From NCBI GenBank assembly GCA_035654355.1, contig DASRXC010000138.1:1-45786 (forward strand): 45,786 nt of DNA, read 5' to 3'. Positions 33,134-41,496 of this stretch are shown here, one piece after another; position 1 is the stretch's first letter; every line of letters begins with the position of its first letter. Under the pieces are notes generated by a model. That model searched no databases. It was given only the letters and a program-made list of their open reading frames with translations, and was not told the origin of the DNA. The position numbers were made by a program, and so were the translations under genes. This stretch comes from JAFAHD01 sp035654355 (lineage in GTDB: Bacteria > Vulcanimicrobiota > Vulcanimicrobiia > Eremiobacterales > Eremiobacteraceae).

Positions 33134-33681
33134 TGCGGGTGCGCGGTCAACCAATCGAATGTCTTGTTGACGTTGCCCAGCGGGCTCCAGTCGAACACGG
33201 TGTGCAGCACCATGCCGTCGCGGATGATGAACGTCGCACGCTTCGCGTACTGCTCGCCTTGTGAGCTTGCGGCCACGCCGAACGCATCTGCTGCCGCGCC
33301 TTTCGGATCGGACACGAAACGCTGCGGAGCCTCTTCTTCTGCCTGGAACTTCTTGAGCACGTCGGTGGGATCGTACGAGATGCCGACGACGGTGGCTCCG
33401 AGCTTTTTGAAGTCCGCCAACCTGGCGGCGTAGGCTTTCGCCTCGATCGTTCAGTCCGACGTGAACGCTTTCGGAAAGAAGTAGAGCACGAGCGTCCTGC
33501 CGCTCGACGCCTGTTTGAGATCAAATGGCGCCTCGCTCCCGCCGATCACCGACTGCAATGTTGGAACCGATGGCACGGTCGCGCCATCCTGCAGCATGGC
33601 CTCGTCAGCGCGAATGGCCTGCGCTGAGACCACTAACAGCAAAACCGCAAGCGATCCGGCGAGCGTACACGTTCTTAACAT
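33130..33681 (-). CDS. Exported selenocysteine-containing peroxiredoxin (Bcp/PrxQ-like, TxxU)
   Basis: One frame of 183 residues with an in-frame TGA as codon 77 (33451-33453). The N-terminus is a signal peptide (LAGSLAVLLLVVSAQAI, cleavage near ADEA). LVLYFFPKAFTSD leads to the TGA, and TIEAKAYAARLADFKKLGATVVGIS continues without a shift, as in Bcp (FYPKDFTPGCT). The TGA takes the exact place of the peroxidatic cysteine. Later family motifs are intact: FVSDPKGAAADAFGV, KRATFIIRDG. The mature protein has no cysteine at all, so without Sec at 77 it could not work; the PrxQ resolving position (82) is lysine. A SECIS-like hairpin follows. A Cys-to-stop pseudogene is the alternative. It lies 37 nt after glgA and overlaps the thioredoxin gene by four bases. 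Confidence 0.82.
33414..33453 (-). promoter_or_regulatory. Putative bacterial SECIS element
   Basis: On the minus strand the TGA is followed by 22 nt, then CCGCC-AGGTT-GGCGG: a 5-bp GC stem and a 5-nt loop that starts 27 nt after the TGA. Bacterial SECIS elements lie inside the coding region just after UGA and have a small apical loop with a G in its first two positions and a nearby U. The E. coli fdhF loop is AGGUCU, very close to AGGUU. SelB would bind here to deliver Sec-tRNA. Confidence 0.65.
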
Positions 33682-33718
33682 GACCGCGAGCTTCGTAGCA
33701 GACGCGCGCGACTCCGGC

Positions 33719-35179
33719 CTATGAGGCGCTGGTTTTCAGGATGTCGGCGTAAAGATCTCGGTATGCCTGTGCCGATCTACCCCAGCTGAAATCGCGCTTC
33801 ATGCCGTTGCGCTGGAGCGCTTGCCACAAGGAACCGAGCGGATGGACGGCCATTGCCTTGCCGATCGCGACTGCAAGCGACGCCGGCCCGAAGTGGCGCA
33901 TCTGAAACCCTGTCGTCTTGCCCGGCACGATGCCGCGCTGACCGGCGTCTTCGATCGTATCCGCCAAGCCGCCGACGCGTGAAACGACCGGCACGGTGCC
34001 GTAGCGCAAGCTATGAAGTTGAGCGATCCCGCACGGCTCGAAGCGCGACGGCATCAAGAAAATGTCGGCGCCAGCGGTGATCCGGTGCGCAAGCAGCTCG
34101 TCGAAACCGATGCGCACCGCGACCCGGCCGGGGTAGCGCGCAGCGAGCTCGCGGAAATCGGCTTCGAGTCGCGGCTCACCCTGTCCGAGCACGGCGAGAC
34201 GCGCGCCCGCGGTCACGAGCACGTCCGCGATCCGCGCCGCCAGATCGAGTCCTTTTTGCCACGCCAGCCTGCTCACCACGCCGACGATCGGCGCGAAGGA
34301 CGCGCGCTCAAGGCCGAGCTCCGACTCGAGCGCAGCCTTGCATACGGCTTTACCGGTCAGATCCGTCGCGTCGTAGGGTTGGGCGATCCCGCTGTCTATG
34401 GAAGGGTCCCAACGCGCATAGTCGGCGCCGTTCAGGATGCCGGCCAGCGTTTTCCCACGCGCCGCGAAAAGCCGTTCAAGCCCGCACCCGAAACGCTTCG
34501 TTTGAATCTCCATCGCATATCGCGGACTGACGGTGCTGACCCGATCGGCGCATTTGGTTCCTAGCTCCAAGAATGAATGTCCAGCGCGCGGTGCCGTCGT
34601 CAACTGACCGCTCGCAACTCCGAAACGGCGGAGATCTTCCGCCGATGCATTGCCTTGATAAAACGCGTTATGTACCGTCATCAGCGAGGGCAGCGCTGGG
34701 CGATTCCCTGCTTTGAGGAGCGCTGGCACCAATGCCGCGTGCCAGTCATTTGCGTGGACGATCGTCGGGCGCCAGTCGTCTGCTTCCTTCGCGAAACGAG
34801 CCGCAGCATGACAAAACGCCGCGAACCGCTCAATCTGATCCGGCCACGGCACGCCGCTTTTATCCGTGTACGGTCCGCCCGCACGGTCGAAATAACGTGA
34901 TGATTTGACCAAGTACACTGGGGTTGCAGCGGGTGGGGCGAACCCGGCGACGATTTCAAGCGGGCCGGGCCACGCCGAGCCCTCAAAACGGCGAGCGACG
35001 CTTGCCCCCTCGATGTCTCGAAGCGCGCTTGGATACGCAGGCAACATCACGCGGGCGTCGATGCCAAGCTGCCGTAACGCCGCCGGCAGTGCGCCGCCAA
35101 CATCGCCGAGCCCGCCGGCCTTCGCCAACGGACTCGCTTCGGCGATGACGAACAAAACGCGGGGCGTAGCCGCGTCCAT
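33719..35179 (-). CDS. glgA: Glycogen synthase (ADP-glucose type, GT5)
   Basis: A 486-residue enzyme that adds glucose from ADP-glucose to glycogen. The N-terminus has K20-A-G-G-L-G-D-V, the ADP-glucose binding motif of GT5 family members. DWHAALVPALLK near residue 145 gives the conserved histidine and tryptophan region, SRLAWQKGLDL near 305 lies in the linker to the C-terminal domain, and FLMPSRFEPCGIAQLHSLRYGTVPVV near 375 is the E-P-C-G nucleotide-sugar site. No other glycogen gene lies nearby; the gene just downstream on the same strand is the selenocysteine peroxiredoxin. Confidence 0.95.
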   Translation of the reverse strand: MDAATPRVLFVIAEASPLAKAGGLGDVGGALPAALRQLGIDARVMLPAYPSALRDIEGASVARRFEGSAWPGPLEIVAGFAPPAATPVYLVKSSRYFDRAGGPYTDKSGVPWPDQIERFAAFCHAAARFAKEADDWRPTIVHANDWHAALVPALLKAGNRPALPSLMTVHNAFYQGNASAEDLRRFGVASGQLTTAPRAGHSFLELGTKCADRVSTVSPRYAMEIQTKRFGCGLERLFAARGKTLAGILNGADYARWDPSIDSGIAQPYDATDLTGKAVCKAALESELGLERASFAPIVGVVSRLAWQKGLDLAARIADVLVTAGARLAVLGQGEPRLEADFRELAARYPGRVAVRIGFDELLAHRITAGADIFLMPSRFEPCGIAQLHSLRYGTVPVVSRVGGLADTIEDAGQRGIVPGKTTGFQMRHFGPASLAVAIGKAMAVHPLGSLWQALQRNGMKRDFSWGRSAQAYRDLYADILKTSAS

Positions 35180-35299
35180 CAGATGCCGTTCATGGACGCA
35201 TTTGAGCGATCAGGTGGCAGAACGTACAGCCCCGATGCGCATGTGCCGCCGATTCGCAGTTAGGTAGGTGAATCCCGCGACCTCGGCGGAAAATAAGGC

Positions 35300-36313
35300 A
35301 TGAAGCTGTGGCCTCTGCTTGCCCCGCTGCTGCTCACACTGTCAGTCGCTCGCGCGGACGTGCCGGATACTCGCATCGAACAAGCGAGGTCGCTGCTGGA
35401 GAACGCGCAGCGCGAATTGACCACGAACGCAGCTGCGATCGATCAACGTTCCGGGATGACCCAAGAACTGACCGCGCGGGTTGCGGCCGACACGGCGCAG
35501 CTTTCACGGTCATCCGATCCGGAAGCGACGTTGGTTCTGGCGCAGCTCGACGCCGGTCTTGTCGATCAGCTCGCGACGCAGACGTATGTCACGCTCAGCG
35601 CCGTACGCGGACCCTCAGCGGCCCTGTTGCCCGCGATCGGCGCCAAAAAGCGCCCATATGTCCTCGCGATGTACGTCCCCGAGACGGTCGTGCCGCGACC
35701 GACGACGCCGATCATCATCTACCTGCACGGAAAAGGTCAGAACGAAGCTGACGCCATCGCGTCGACGCTAGTGCGCTCGTGGGCGAACGATGGCGGCGCG
35801 GTGGTGATCGCACCCTACATGCGAGACGACGACATGCTGAGCGACGCGACCGTCACGACGCTCTTTCAAGCATTGGGCGCGATTGAAGATGCGATGCAGG
35901 CTGACCGGCACCACACGTATCTGGCTGGGAATTCGCTTGGCGGCTTTGCAGCGTTTCGGGCGTTGGCTGCCAATCCGGACCGCTGGCGTGCCGGTTTGGT
36001 CATCGAAGGCGCGGTGGCCCAGACGGACAGCGACTTTGTCGCCGCACATGTGCGCGGCAAGCCGCTGTACATCGTCGCGGGGAGCAACGACGCAAGTATC
36101 AACTCGGCGTATATGCGTCAACTCGCCTCCTGGCTGCGATCAAACGGAGCAGTGGTGACATACTACGAGCAACCTGACGGCACGCATTCATTGTCTTCGG
36201 TCGCCCCGATGGCAAGCAGGGCATGGCATGACATGCTCGCTGGGATCATGCCGACGGGAGGCGGGAACGAGGTCATGCCGCAAGGACCCACGCCGCCGCC
36301 GAAGCGACCGTAA
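35300..36313 (+). CDS. Exported alpha/beta hydrolase (esterase/prolyl-oligopeptidase-like)
   Basis: A 337-residue protein with a signal peptide (LLAPLLLTLSVARA, cleavage before DVPD). A helical stretch of about 85 residues (QARSLLENAQRELTTNAAAI) precedes the hydrolase domain. The oxyanion strand IIIYLHGKGQNE is near residue 136, the nucleophile elbow G-N-S212-L-G-G follows, and GSNDASIN and GTHSL supply the acid and the histidine. It resembles the phospholipase/carboxylesterase and secreted peptidase-type esterases. The C-terminal tail is Gly/Pro-rich. The start has only a weak AAGG site. It is divergent from glgA across 120 nt. Confidence 0.83.
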   Translation: MKLWPLLAPLLLTLSVARADVPDTRIEQARSLLENAQRELTTNAAAIDQRSGMTQELTARVAADTAQLSRSSDPEATLVLAQLDAGLVDQLATQTYVTLSAVRGPSAALLPAIGAKKRPYVLAMYVPETVVPRPTTPIIIYLHGKGQNEADAIASTLVRSWANDGGAVVIAPYMRDDDMLSDATVTTLFQALGAIEDAMQADRHHTYLAGNSLGGFAAFRALAANPDRWRAGLVIEGAVAQTDSDFVAAHVRGKPLYIVAGSNDASINSAYMRQLASWLRSNGAVVTYYEQPDGTHSLSSVAPMASRAWHDMLAGIMPTGGGNEVMPQGPTPPPKRP

Positions 36314-36348
36314 GCGGCGCGCAGAGAGGCGCCGCTCCCCAGCGGCGC
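36313..36348 (+). promoter_or_regulatory. Overlapping alternative hairpins before the Tricorn gene
   Basis: AGCGGCGC (36313-36320), GCGCCGCT (36329-36336) and AGCGGCGC (36341-36348) form three segments in which the middle can pair perfectly (8 bp) with either the first or the last. The second hairpin has a CCCC loop and is 17 nt before the Tricorn ATG. There is no T-tract. It could end the hydrolase message or modulate initiation. Confidence 0.4.
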
Positions 36349-36364
36349 TAATTCTCTTCGTCTT

Positions 36365-39300
36365 ATGAGTAACGCAGGGTACTATCGCCAGCCTACAATT
36401 GCGGGCGACGTCGTCGTATTCGTGTGCGAGGACGATCTTTGGTCGGTGCCGGTGACCGGTGGGATCGCGCGACGACTCACTGCAGGTCTGGGTGAATGTT
36501 CGACTCCGCGCTTCTCGCCCGATGGCGCGTTCATCGCATTCATCGGCCGCGAAGAAGGCGTCCCCGAGGTCTGCATCATCCCGGCGCAGGGTGGCGATGC
36601 CGTGCGGCTTACCCATCTGGGAGCGGAGACGTGCGTGGTGACCGGTTGGTCAGCGGATGGCAGCGAGGTGCTGTTCGCGACTGACGCACGGTCGCCGTTC
36701 CTGCGTCACACCGAAGGATTTGCGATCGACCGTCGCGGTGGAAGCCCGCGATCGCTTGGTCTCGGACACATGCTCGCGATGGACGTCGCGAAAGATGGCG
36801 CGACGGTCATCGGCCGCAACAATAATGATCCGGCCCGTTGGAAGCGCTATCACGGAGGCACGGCTGGCGAGATCTGGATCGATGCCGATGGCTCCGGCGC
36901 ATTCAAGAAGCTTCCGCCGCTCGGCGGCAATGCAGTAAGCCCGATGTGGGTAGGCGAGCGCGTCTATTTCCTTTCCGATCACGAAGGCATCGGCAACCTC
37001 TACTCGTGTGAGCCCGATGGCTCCGATCTGCGCCGTCACACGGATCTCAATGAGTACTACGTGCGGTTCCCATCGACCGATGGCCGACGGGTCGTCTACT
37101 CGGCCGGCGGCGATCTCTTCGCGTACGATGCCAAGTCCGGTACCACGACTCATGTCGACGTGATCGCGCCCTCCGGCACGACCCAGACCTCGCGCCGCTT
37201 CGTCGACGCAGCGCCGACGCTCGAACATTTCGCGCCTCACCCCGACGGCAGATCGCTGGCTCTCGTCGCTCGCGGACAACCGTTCACGATGCCACTGTGG
37301 GAAGAGGCCGTCATCCATCACGGCGCGGGCAGCCGCGTGCGCTATCGGCATGCGGCATGGTTGCGCGACGGTCTGCGCTTTGTCGCCGTCACCGACGAGG
37401 GCGGCAGCGAGCGCTTGCAGATCTTCTGGGCAGACGACAGCCAGCCACCGGCGAGCGCGAGTGAGTCGGATCTTGGGCGGATCGTCGGTCTCGCGGTCTC
37501 ACCGACGGCTGACGTTGTGGCGCTTGCCAATCACCGCCATGAGCTTGCGATCGTCGATATCGCCTCAAAGCAAGCGCGCGTCGTCGATCGCAGTCCCGGC
37601 GCGCGAGTGAGCGACCTCGCCTGGTCGCCTGACGGCCGCTGGGTCGCATACACGTATGCGCCGCATGGCGATCAATCGATCATCCGCGTCGTTGAGGCTG
37701 CATCCGGCGTCGTCCGCGACGTGACCGCGCCCTTGCGCTTCGACCGCGCGCCGGCGTGGGATCCGGACGGCAAATATCTCTACTTCCTCTCGACGCGCGA
37801 CTTCAACCCCGTCTACGACGCGCTGCAGTTCGATCTGAGCTTCCCGTTCGCGATGCGGCCGTTCTTGGTCACACTTCGAAACGATACGCCGTCGCCATTC
37901 GTACCGAAGGCGCGTGCATTCGACGCGATGCCGAAGGCGCCGGCACCGCACGATTACGACGAGCACTCGCACGACGACGTGGCTTCGCGCAGCGCCGTAC
38001 CCGGCTCAACGACCGACGTGTTGCCGCGTTCGGCCACACCGACGAAGACCGAAGCCAAGACTGCGGACCCCATCCCCGTCCAAGCCGAGGCGCCGAAACC
38101 ATCGCCGAACATCGACATCGACTTCGACGGCATCAGCGGGCGGGTTATCGGTTTCCCAGTCGATGAGGGGCGCTACGAACAGATCGCCGGCGCGCCTGGC
38201 CGAGCCCTGTTCACGCAATTCCCGGTCCGCGGCAGCTTAGGGCACTCCTTTATAAAGGAAGACAGCCACGAAGACGGCACGCTGCTGGCGTACGATTTCA
38301 ACGAGCAGCGCTGCGGAAGTCTCGCCAATCAGCTCGGCGAGATACGCCTGGCGGCCGACGGCCACACGCTGGTCTACCGTTCGGGGTGCCGCCTGCGCGC
38401 GATCAATGCGCTCGAGCCTTTGAGTGACGGCGAGCCGCGCCCGCCTGTGCCCGACGAAACGAGCCGCCGCTCCGGCTGGATCGATCTGAGCCGCATTTCC
38501 GTGCTCGTCGAACCACGCGACGAGTGGGCGCAGATGTATTATGAGGCGTGGCGGCTGCAACGCGAGCAGTTCTGGGATGAGGCCATGTCGCAGGTCGACT
38601 GGGACGTCGTGCGCGACCGCTATGCGAAGCTGTTACCTCGCGTACGCACCCGTGGAGAGCTTTCGGATCTATTCTGGGAGATGCAAGGCGAACTCGGCAC
38701 GTCGCACGCGTACGAATATTTCGGCGACTACCGGCGGCCGCCATCATACCGCGTCGGTCTGCTCGGCGCAGACCTCGCTTTCGATGCGAAGACCGGCGGT
38801 TACAAGATCGTGCACATCCTGCGCGGCGATTCGTGGAATCGAGACACCGACTCTCCGCTTGCCGAGCCGGGCCTGCGCGTACGCGAAGGCGAGGTCATCG
38901 TCAGCGTCGGTGGACACCCGGTCAGCCGGGAGATGCCGGTCGAGGCGCTCCTGGTCAATTTCGCCGGCCGGGAAGTCGCGTTGACGCTGCTCGATCTCGA
39001 AGGCGTGCGCCGGCGCGTCATCGTCAAGACACTGCGCGACGAGCGCGCGCTGCGCTATCGCGAATGGGTTGAAACCAACCGCCGGCTTGTTCATGAGCGA
39101 TCCAACGGCCGAGTCGGGTACGTGCATATCCCGGACATGGGCCCGGCAGGCTTTGCCGAGTTCCATCGCGGCTTCTTGGCGGAGTTCAACCGCGGTGCGC
39201 TGGTCGTTGACGCGCGCTACAACCGCGGCGGGCACGTGTCCGCGCTGCTGCTCGAAAAGCTGTCTCGCCGTCGCGTGGGATATGACATCCCGCGCCATGG

Positions 39301-39733
39301 CGTGCCACGCCCGTATCCCGACGAATCGGTCGCCGGCCCGATGGTCGGGCTGACCAATCAGTTCGCCGGATCAGACGGCGACATTTTCAGCCACTGCTTC
39401 AAGCTCTACAAACTCGGCCCGCTCGTCGGCAAACGTACGTGGGGCGGCGTCATCGGCATCTGGCCGCAGCACCCGCTCGTCGACGGCACCGTCACGACCC
39501 AGCCGGAATTTTCGTTCTGGTTCGTCGACGTCGGTTGGAAGGTCGAGAATTACGGAACCGATCCCGACTATGACGTCGACATCGCACCGCAGGATTACCG
39601 CGCGGGGAAGGATCCCCAGATGGATCGAGCGCTCGCGCTGATCCTCGACGCGCTGCAGAAAAATCCGGTGAAGATGCCGTCGTTCGACGGCCGGCCGAAC
39701 CTCGCGCCGCCGAAGCTGCCGCCGCGTAAGTAA
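36365..39733 (+). CDS. Tricorn protease homolog (S41 family)
   Basis: A 1122-residue cytoplasmic peptidase. The first 660 residues form two beta-propellers (QPTIAGDVVVFVCEDDLWSVP, then many W-S-x-DG-x blades such as RFSPDGAFIAFIG and AWSPDGRWVAYTY). A charged, Pro-rich loop interrupts around 515-580. A C1 helical part (EAWRLQREQFWDEAM) is followed by the catalytic H781 in GTSHAYEYFGDYR, a PDZ domain (about 795-895), and the C2 domain with S1003 in NQFAGSDGDIF. Tricorn degrades peptides released by the proteasome or other proteases. No signal peptide is seen. Confidence 0.94.
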   Translation: MSNAGYYRQPTIAGDVVVFVCEDDLWSVPVTGGIARRLTAGLGECSTPRFSPDGAFIAFIGREEGVPEVCIIPAQGGDAVRLTHLGAETCVVTGWSADGSEVLFATDARSPFLRHTEGFAIDRRGGSPRSLGLGHMLAMDVAKDGATVIGRNNNDPARWKRYHGGTAGEIWIDADGSGAFKKLPPLGGNAVSPMWVGERVYFLSDHEGIGNLYSCEPDGSDLRRHTDLNEYYVRFPSTDGRRVVYSAGGDLFAYDAKSGTTTHVDVIAPSGTTQTSRRFVDAAPTLEHFAPHPDGRSLALVARGQPFTMPLWEEAVIHHGAGSRVRYRHAAWLRDGLRFVAVTDEGGSERLQIFWADDSQPPASASESDLGRIVGLAVSPTADVVALANHRHELAIVDIASKQARVVDRSPGARVSDLAWSPDGRWVAYTYAPHGDQSIIRVVEAASGVVRDVTAPLRFDRAPAWDPDGKYLYFLSTRDFNPVYDALQFDLSFPFAMRPFLVTLRNDTPSPFVPKARAFDAMPKAPAPHDYDEHSHDDVASRSAVPGSTTDVLPRSATPTKTEAKTADPIPVQAEAPKPSPNIDIDFDGISGRVIGFPVDEGRYEQIAGAPGRALFTQFPVRGSLGHSFIKEDSHEDGTLLAYDFNEQRCGSLANQLGEIRLAADGHTLVYRSGCRLRAINALEPLSDGEPRPPVPDETSRRSGWIDLSRISVLVEPRDEWAQMYYEAWRLQREQFWDEAMSQVDWDVVRDRYAKLLPRVRTRGELSDLFWEMQGELGTSHAYEYFGDYRRPPSYRVGLLGADLAFDAKTGGYKIVHILRGDSWNRDTDSPLAEPGLRVREGEVIVSVGGHPVSREMPVEALLVNFAGREVALTLLDLEGVRRRVIVKTLRDERALRYREWVETNRRLVHERSNGRVGYVHIPDMGPAGFAEFHRGFLAEFNRGALVVDARYNRGGHVSALLLEKLSRRRVGYDIPRHGVPRPYPDESVAGPMVGLTNQFAGSDGDIFSHCFKLYKLGPLVGKRTWGGVIGIWPQHPLVDGTVTTQPEFSFWFVDVGWKVENYGTDPDYDVDIAPQDYRAGKDPQMDRALALILDALQKNPVKMPSFDGRPNLAPPKLPPRK

Positions 39734-39750
39734 CGGGCCGGTCTTAGCCG

Positions 39751-40374
39751 ATGTCACTCGAGCTCGTCACCGCGATCTCGTCAGTCGTCACTGCTCTGGT
39801 CATCGGAGCGACCGCAATCGCTGCGATGATCCAGCTGCGCCACATGCGCATGAGCAATCAAATCACCGCGCTGCTCGCGATTCAGGACGAGTTTGACGCT
39901 CAGGACTATCGCGCAGCGGACGGTTTGATCCGTCAGGAATTCCCGGCGATCTTTGAGGAAGAGGGCTTTTGCGAATACCTCATCGCGGTGCTTAACGATC
40001 GCGAGACGGTCGAAAATCCGCGCTATACGCAGGCGCGCGTGGCGGCCAGGCTCGTGGGTAACACCTATGAGAATCTCGGCGCGCTCGTGAAACGCGACAT
40101 CATCGACCGCGGAGTGTTCTTGGATGTCTATTGCTGGATCATCGCAAACGCATGGGACAATTTGGAGGGCTGGGTCGCGCTCACGCGCTGGGCGGTCAGC
40201 GAGCCAAGCATCTATGAGAACTTCGAGTACATCGCCGTGATATCGAAGGATCATTTGGCTAAGCATCCGGAGACCTATCCGGCCGGAATGCGACGGCTCA
40301 ACCCTCGTCTGCCGGCGGCGGCTACCCCCTTGGTCGGAGCGCGAATGGCTGTGCCGGCCAAGAGCGCGCAGTAG
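39751..40374 (+). CDS. Membrane-anchored protein, DUF4760-like
   Basis: A 207-residue protein, 17 nt after the Tricorn stop. It has a single N-terminal TM helix (AISSVVTALVIGATAIAAMIQL). A helical cytoplasmic part follows: ALLAIQDEFDAQDYRAADGLI, VAARLVGNTYENLGALVKRDIID and VFLDVYCWIIANAWDNLEGWV. It shares the order of its parts and its N-terminus (M-x-x-E-x-VTA-x-S) with the protein at 25120. No function is known. It could be cotranscribed with the protease. Confidence 0.72.
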   Translation: MSLELVTAISSVVTALVIGATAIAAMIQLRHMRMSNQITALLAIQDEFDAQDYRAADGLIRQEFPAIFEEEGFCEYLIAVLNDRETVENPRYTQARVAARLVGNTYENLGALVKRDIIDRGVFLDVYCWIIANAWDNLEGWVALTRWAVSEPSIYENFEYIAVISKDHLAKHPETYPAGMRRLNPRLPAAATPLVGARMAVPAKSAQ

Positions 40375-40400
40375 CGGCGGTCTTAGTCTACCGGATAGAC

Positions 40401-41390
40401 CTAGTGGATGATCGAGCCCGTTTGCACCACTTCGAACGCGCTCGCCGGCACCGTCTTCAATTGATCTAAGTCCGTATCGTCCCAGCGCGTGTCGGTCGAG
40501 CCGCTGATGAACCAATCCGAGCCGTTGTCCGCGACCATCATCCCATATTTCTTCAGCGCCGTGAGAATGACGAGCGACGCGCCGTGGAACGAGCTGATAT
40601 CATAGCTCGCTTTGAGCCGTACGCGCAAACCCATCGGCGGGCAATTCGGGTTCGCGCACGTCGCGGCGTAGTGCGTCGCGGGCAGGATAAAACCGGCTTG
40701 CGTGTTCGCGACCGTGAAGCGTAGCGCGTGATAGATCGCCCCGGTCTGTACAGTTTCGTCGTAACGCGCTAAGCCTGCTACGATCGGCAAACCGGCCGCG
40801 TCGGCAGACGTCCAATAGTACGTGCGCAGTTTGTCCGAGTTTAAGTGCCACACCGCTCCGGAGCCGGCGTTCCAGCCGGGCCCGACATAGAACGCCCGAT
40901 ACATCTCGTAGTCGACGCAATTGTCGATGTCGACGACCAACACGTGACGATCGCCTGTCGAGCCAGAGCCGCCCTCAACGGGAGCGTTCGGTGGGACCGG
41001 ATAGGGCCCGGGATCGCTCTCGGACCCGTACAATGTGAAATTGATCGGCACAAATGGCTGCGTGTCGCCGTGCACGGTGACGTAGGGAATGCCATATGTT
41101 GGATTCGAGCCGAAGTCCGGGTGGAGAAATTTGGTGCTCGCGTTCATCTGCGCCAGATAATTGGCTGAGTTGGGATCGACCGGCAGCGACGATACATCCT
41201 CATTCCAGGAGTTGTCAGACGGAAAAACTTGGCAGCCGCCGATCGAGGCGACACCCACGATCGGTGTCGGAGTCGGGCCGCTCGGTGTTGGGCTCGAGTT
41301 GCTGCCTGGCGGGCTAGTGGGGCCGGTAGCCGCTGAACCAGCGCACGCGGTGAGCAGCAAACACATGAGAACACAGCGCAAAAAGCTCAC
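40401..41390 (-). CDS. Lipoprotein of an uncharacterised conserved family
   Basis: A 329-residue protein. A lipoprotein signal ends in LLTAC-AG. A Ser/Pro/Thr-rich linker to residue 45 is followed by a conserved domain. This starts with the words CQVFPSDNSWNEDVSSLPVDPNS and continues with LHPDFG, YGIPYVTV, ESDPGPYP, EGGSGSTGDRHVLVVD, TSADAAGLPI, ALRFTVANT, PPMGLRVRLKASYDIS, LKKYGMMVADNGSDWFISG and RWDD. I have a general sense of this family from soil bacteria and related secreted proteins, but no function is assigned. Four cysteines may form disulfides. The GTG start is chosen as the codon before the signal sequence. Confidence 0.8.
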   Translation of the reverse strand: MSFLRCVLMCLLLTACAGSAATGPTSPPGSNSSPTPSGPTPTPIVGVASIGGCQVFPSDNSWNEDVSSLPVDPNSANYLAQMNASTKFLHPDFGSNPTYGIPYVTVHGDTQPFVPINFTLYGSESDPGPYPVPPNAPVEGGSGSTGDRHVLVVDIDNCVDYEMYRAFYVGPGWNAGSGAVWHLNSDKLRTYYWTSADAAGLPIVAGLARYDETVQTGAIYHALRFTVANTQAGFILPATHYAATCANPNCPPMGLRVRLKASYDISSFHGASLVILTALKKYGMMVADNGSDWFISGSTDTRWDDTDLDQLKTVPASAFEVVQTGSIIH

Positions 41391-41496
41391 ACATTGGTTT
41401 TCGGCACGCTCCGTGAGCGGACCGGCCCGTGCGAGCGCGGGTTCACGTCACACTTGGAGTGCCCGGCCTTAAGAGACCGGCGCTACACGGCGCAGT

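Noticed and set aside
33451..33681. Reading the N-terminal peroxiredoxin fragment as a separate 76-residue protein
   Set aside because: The frame goes on unchanged past the TGA into the rest of the enzyme; the fragment would have no active site.
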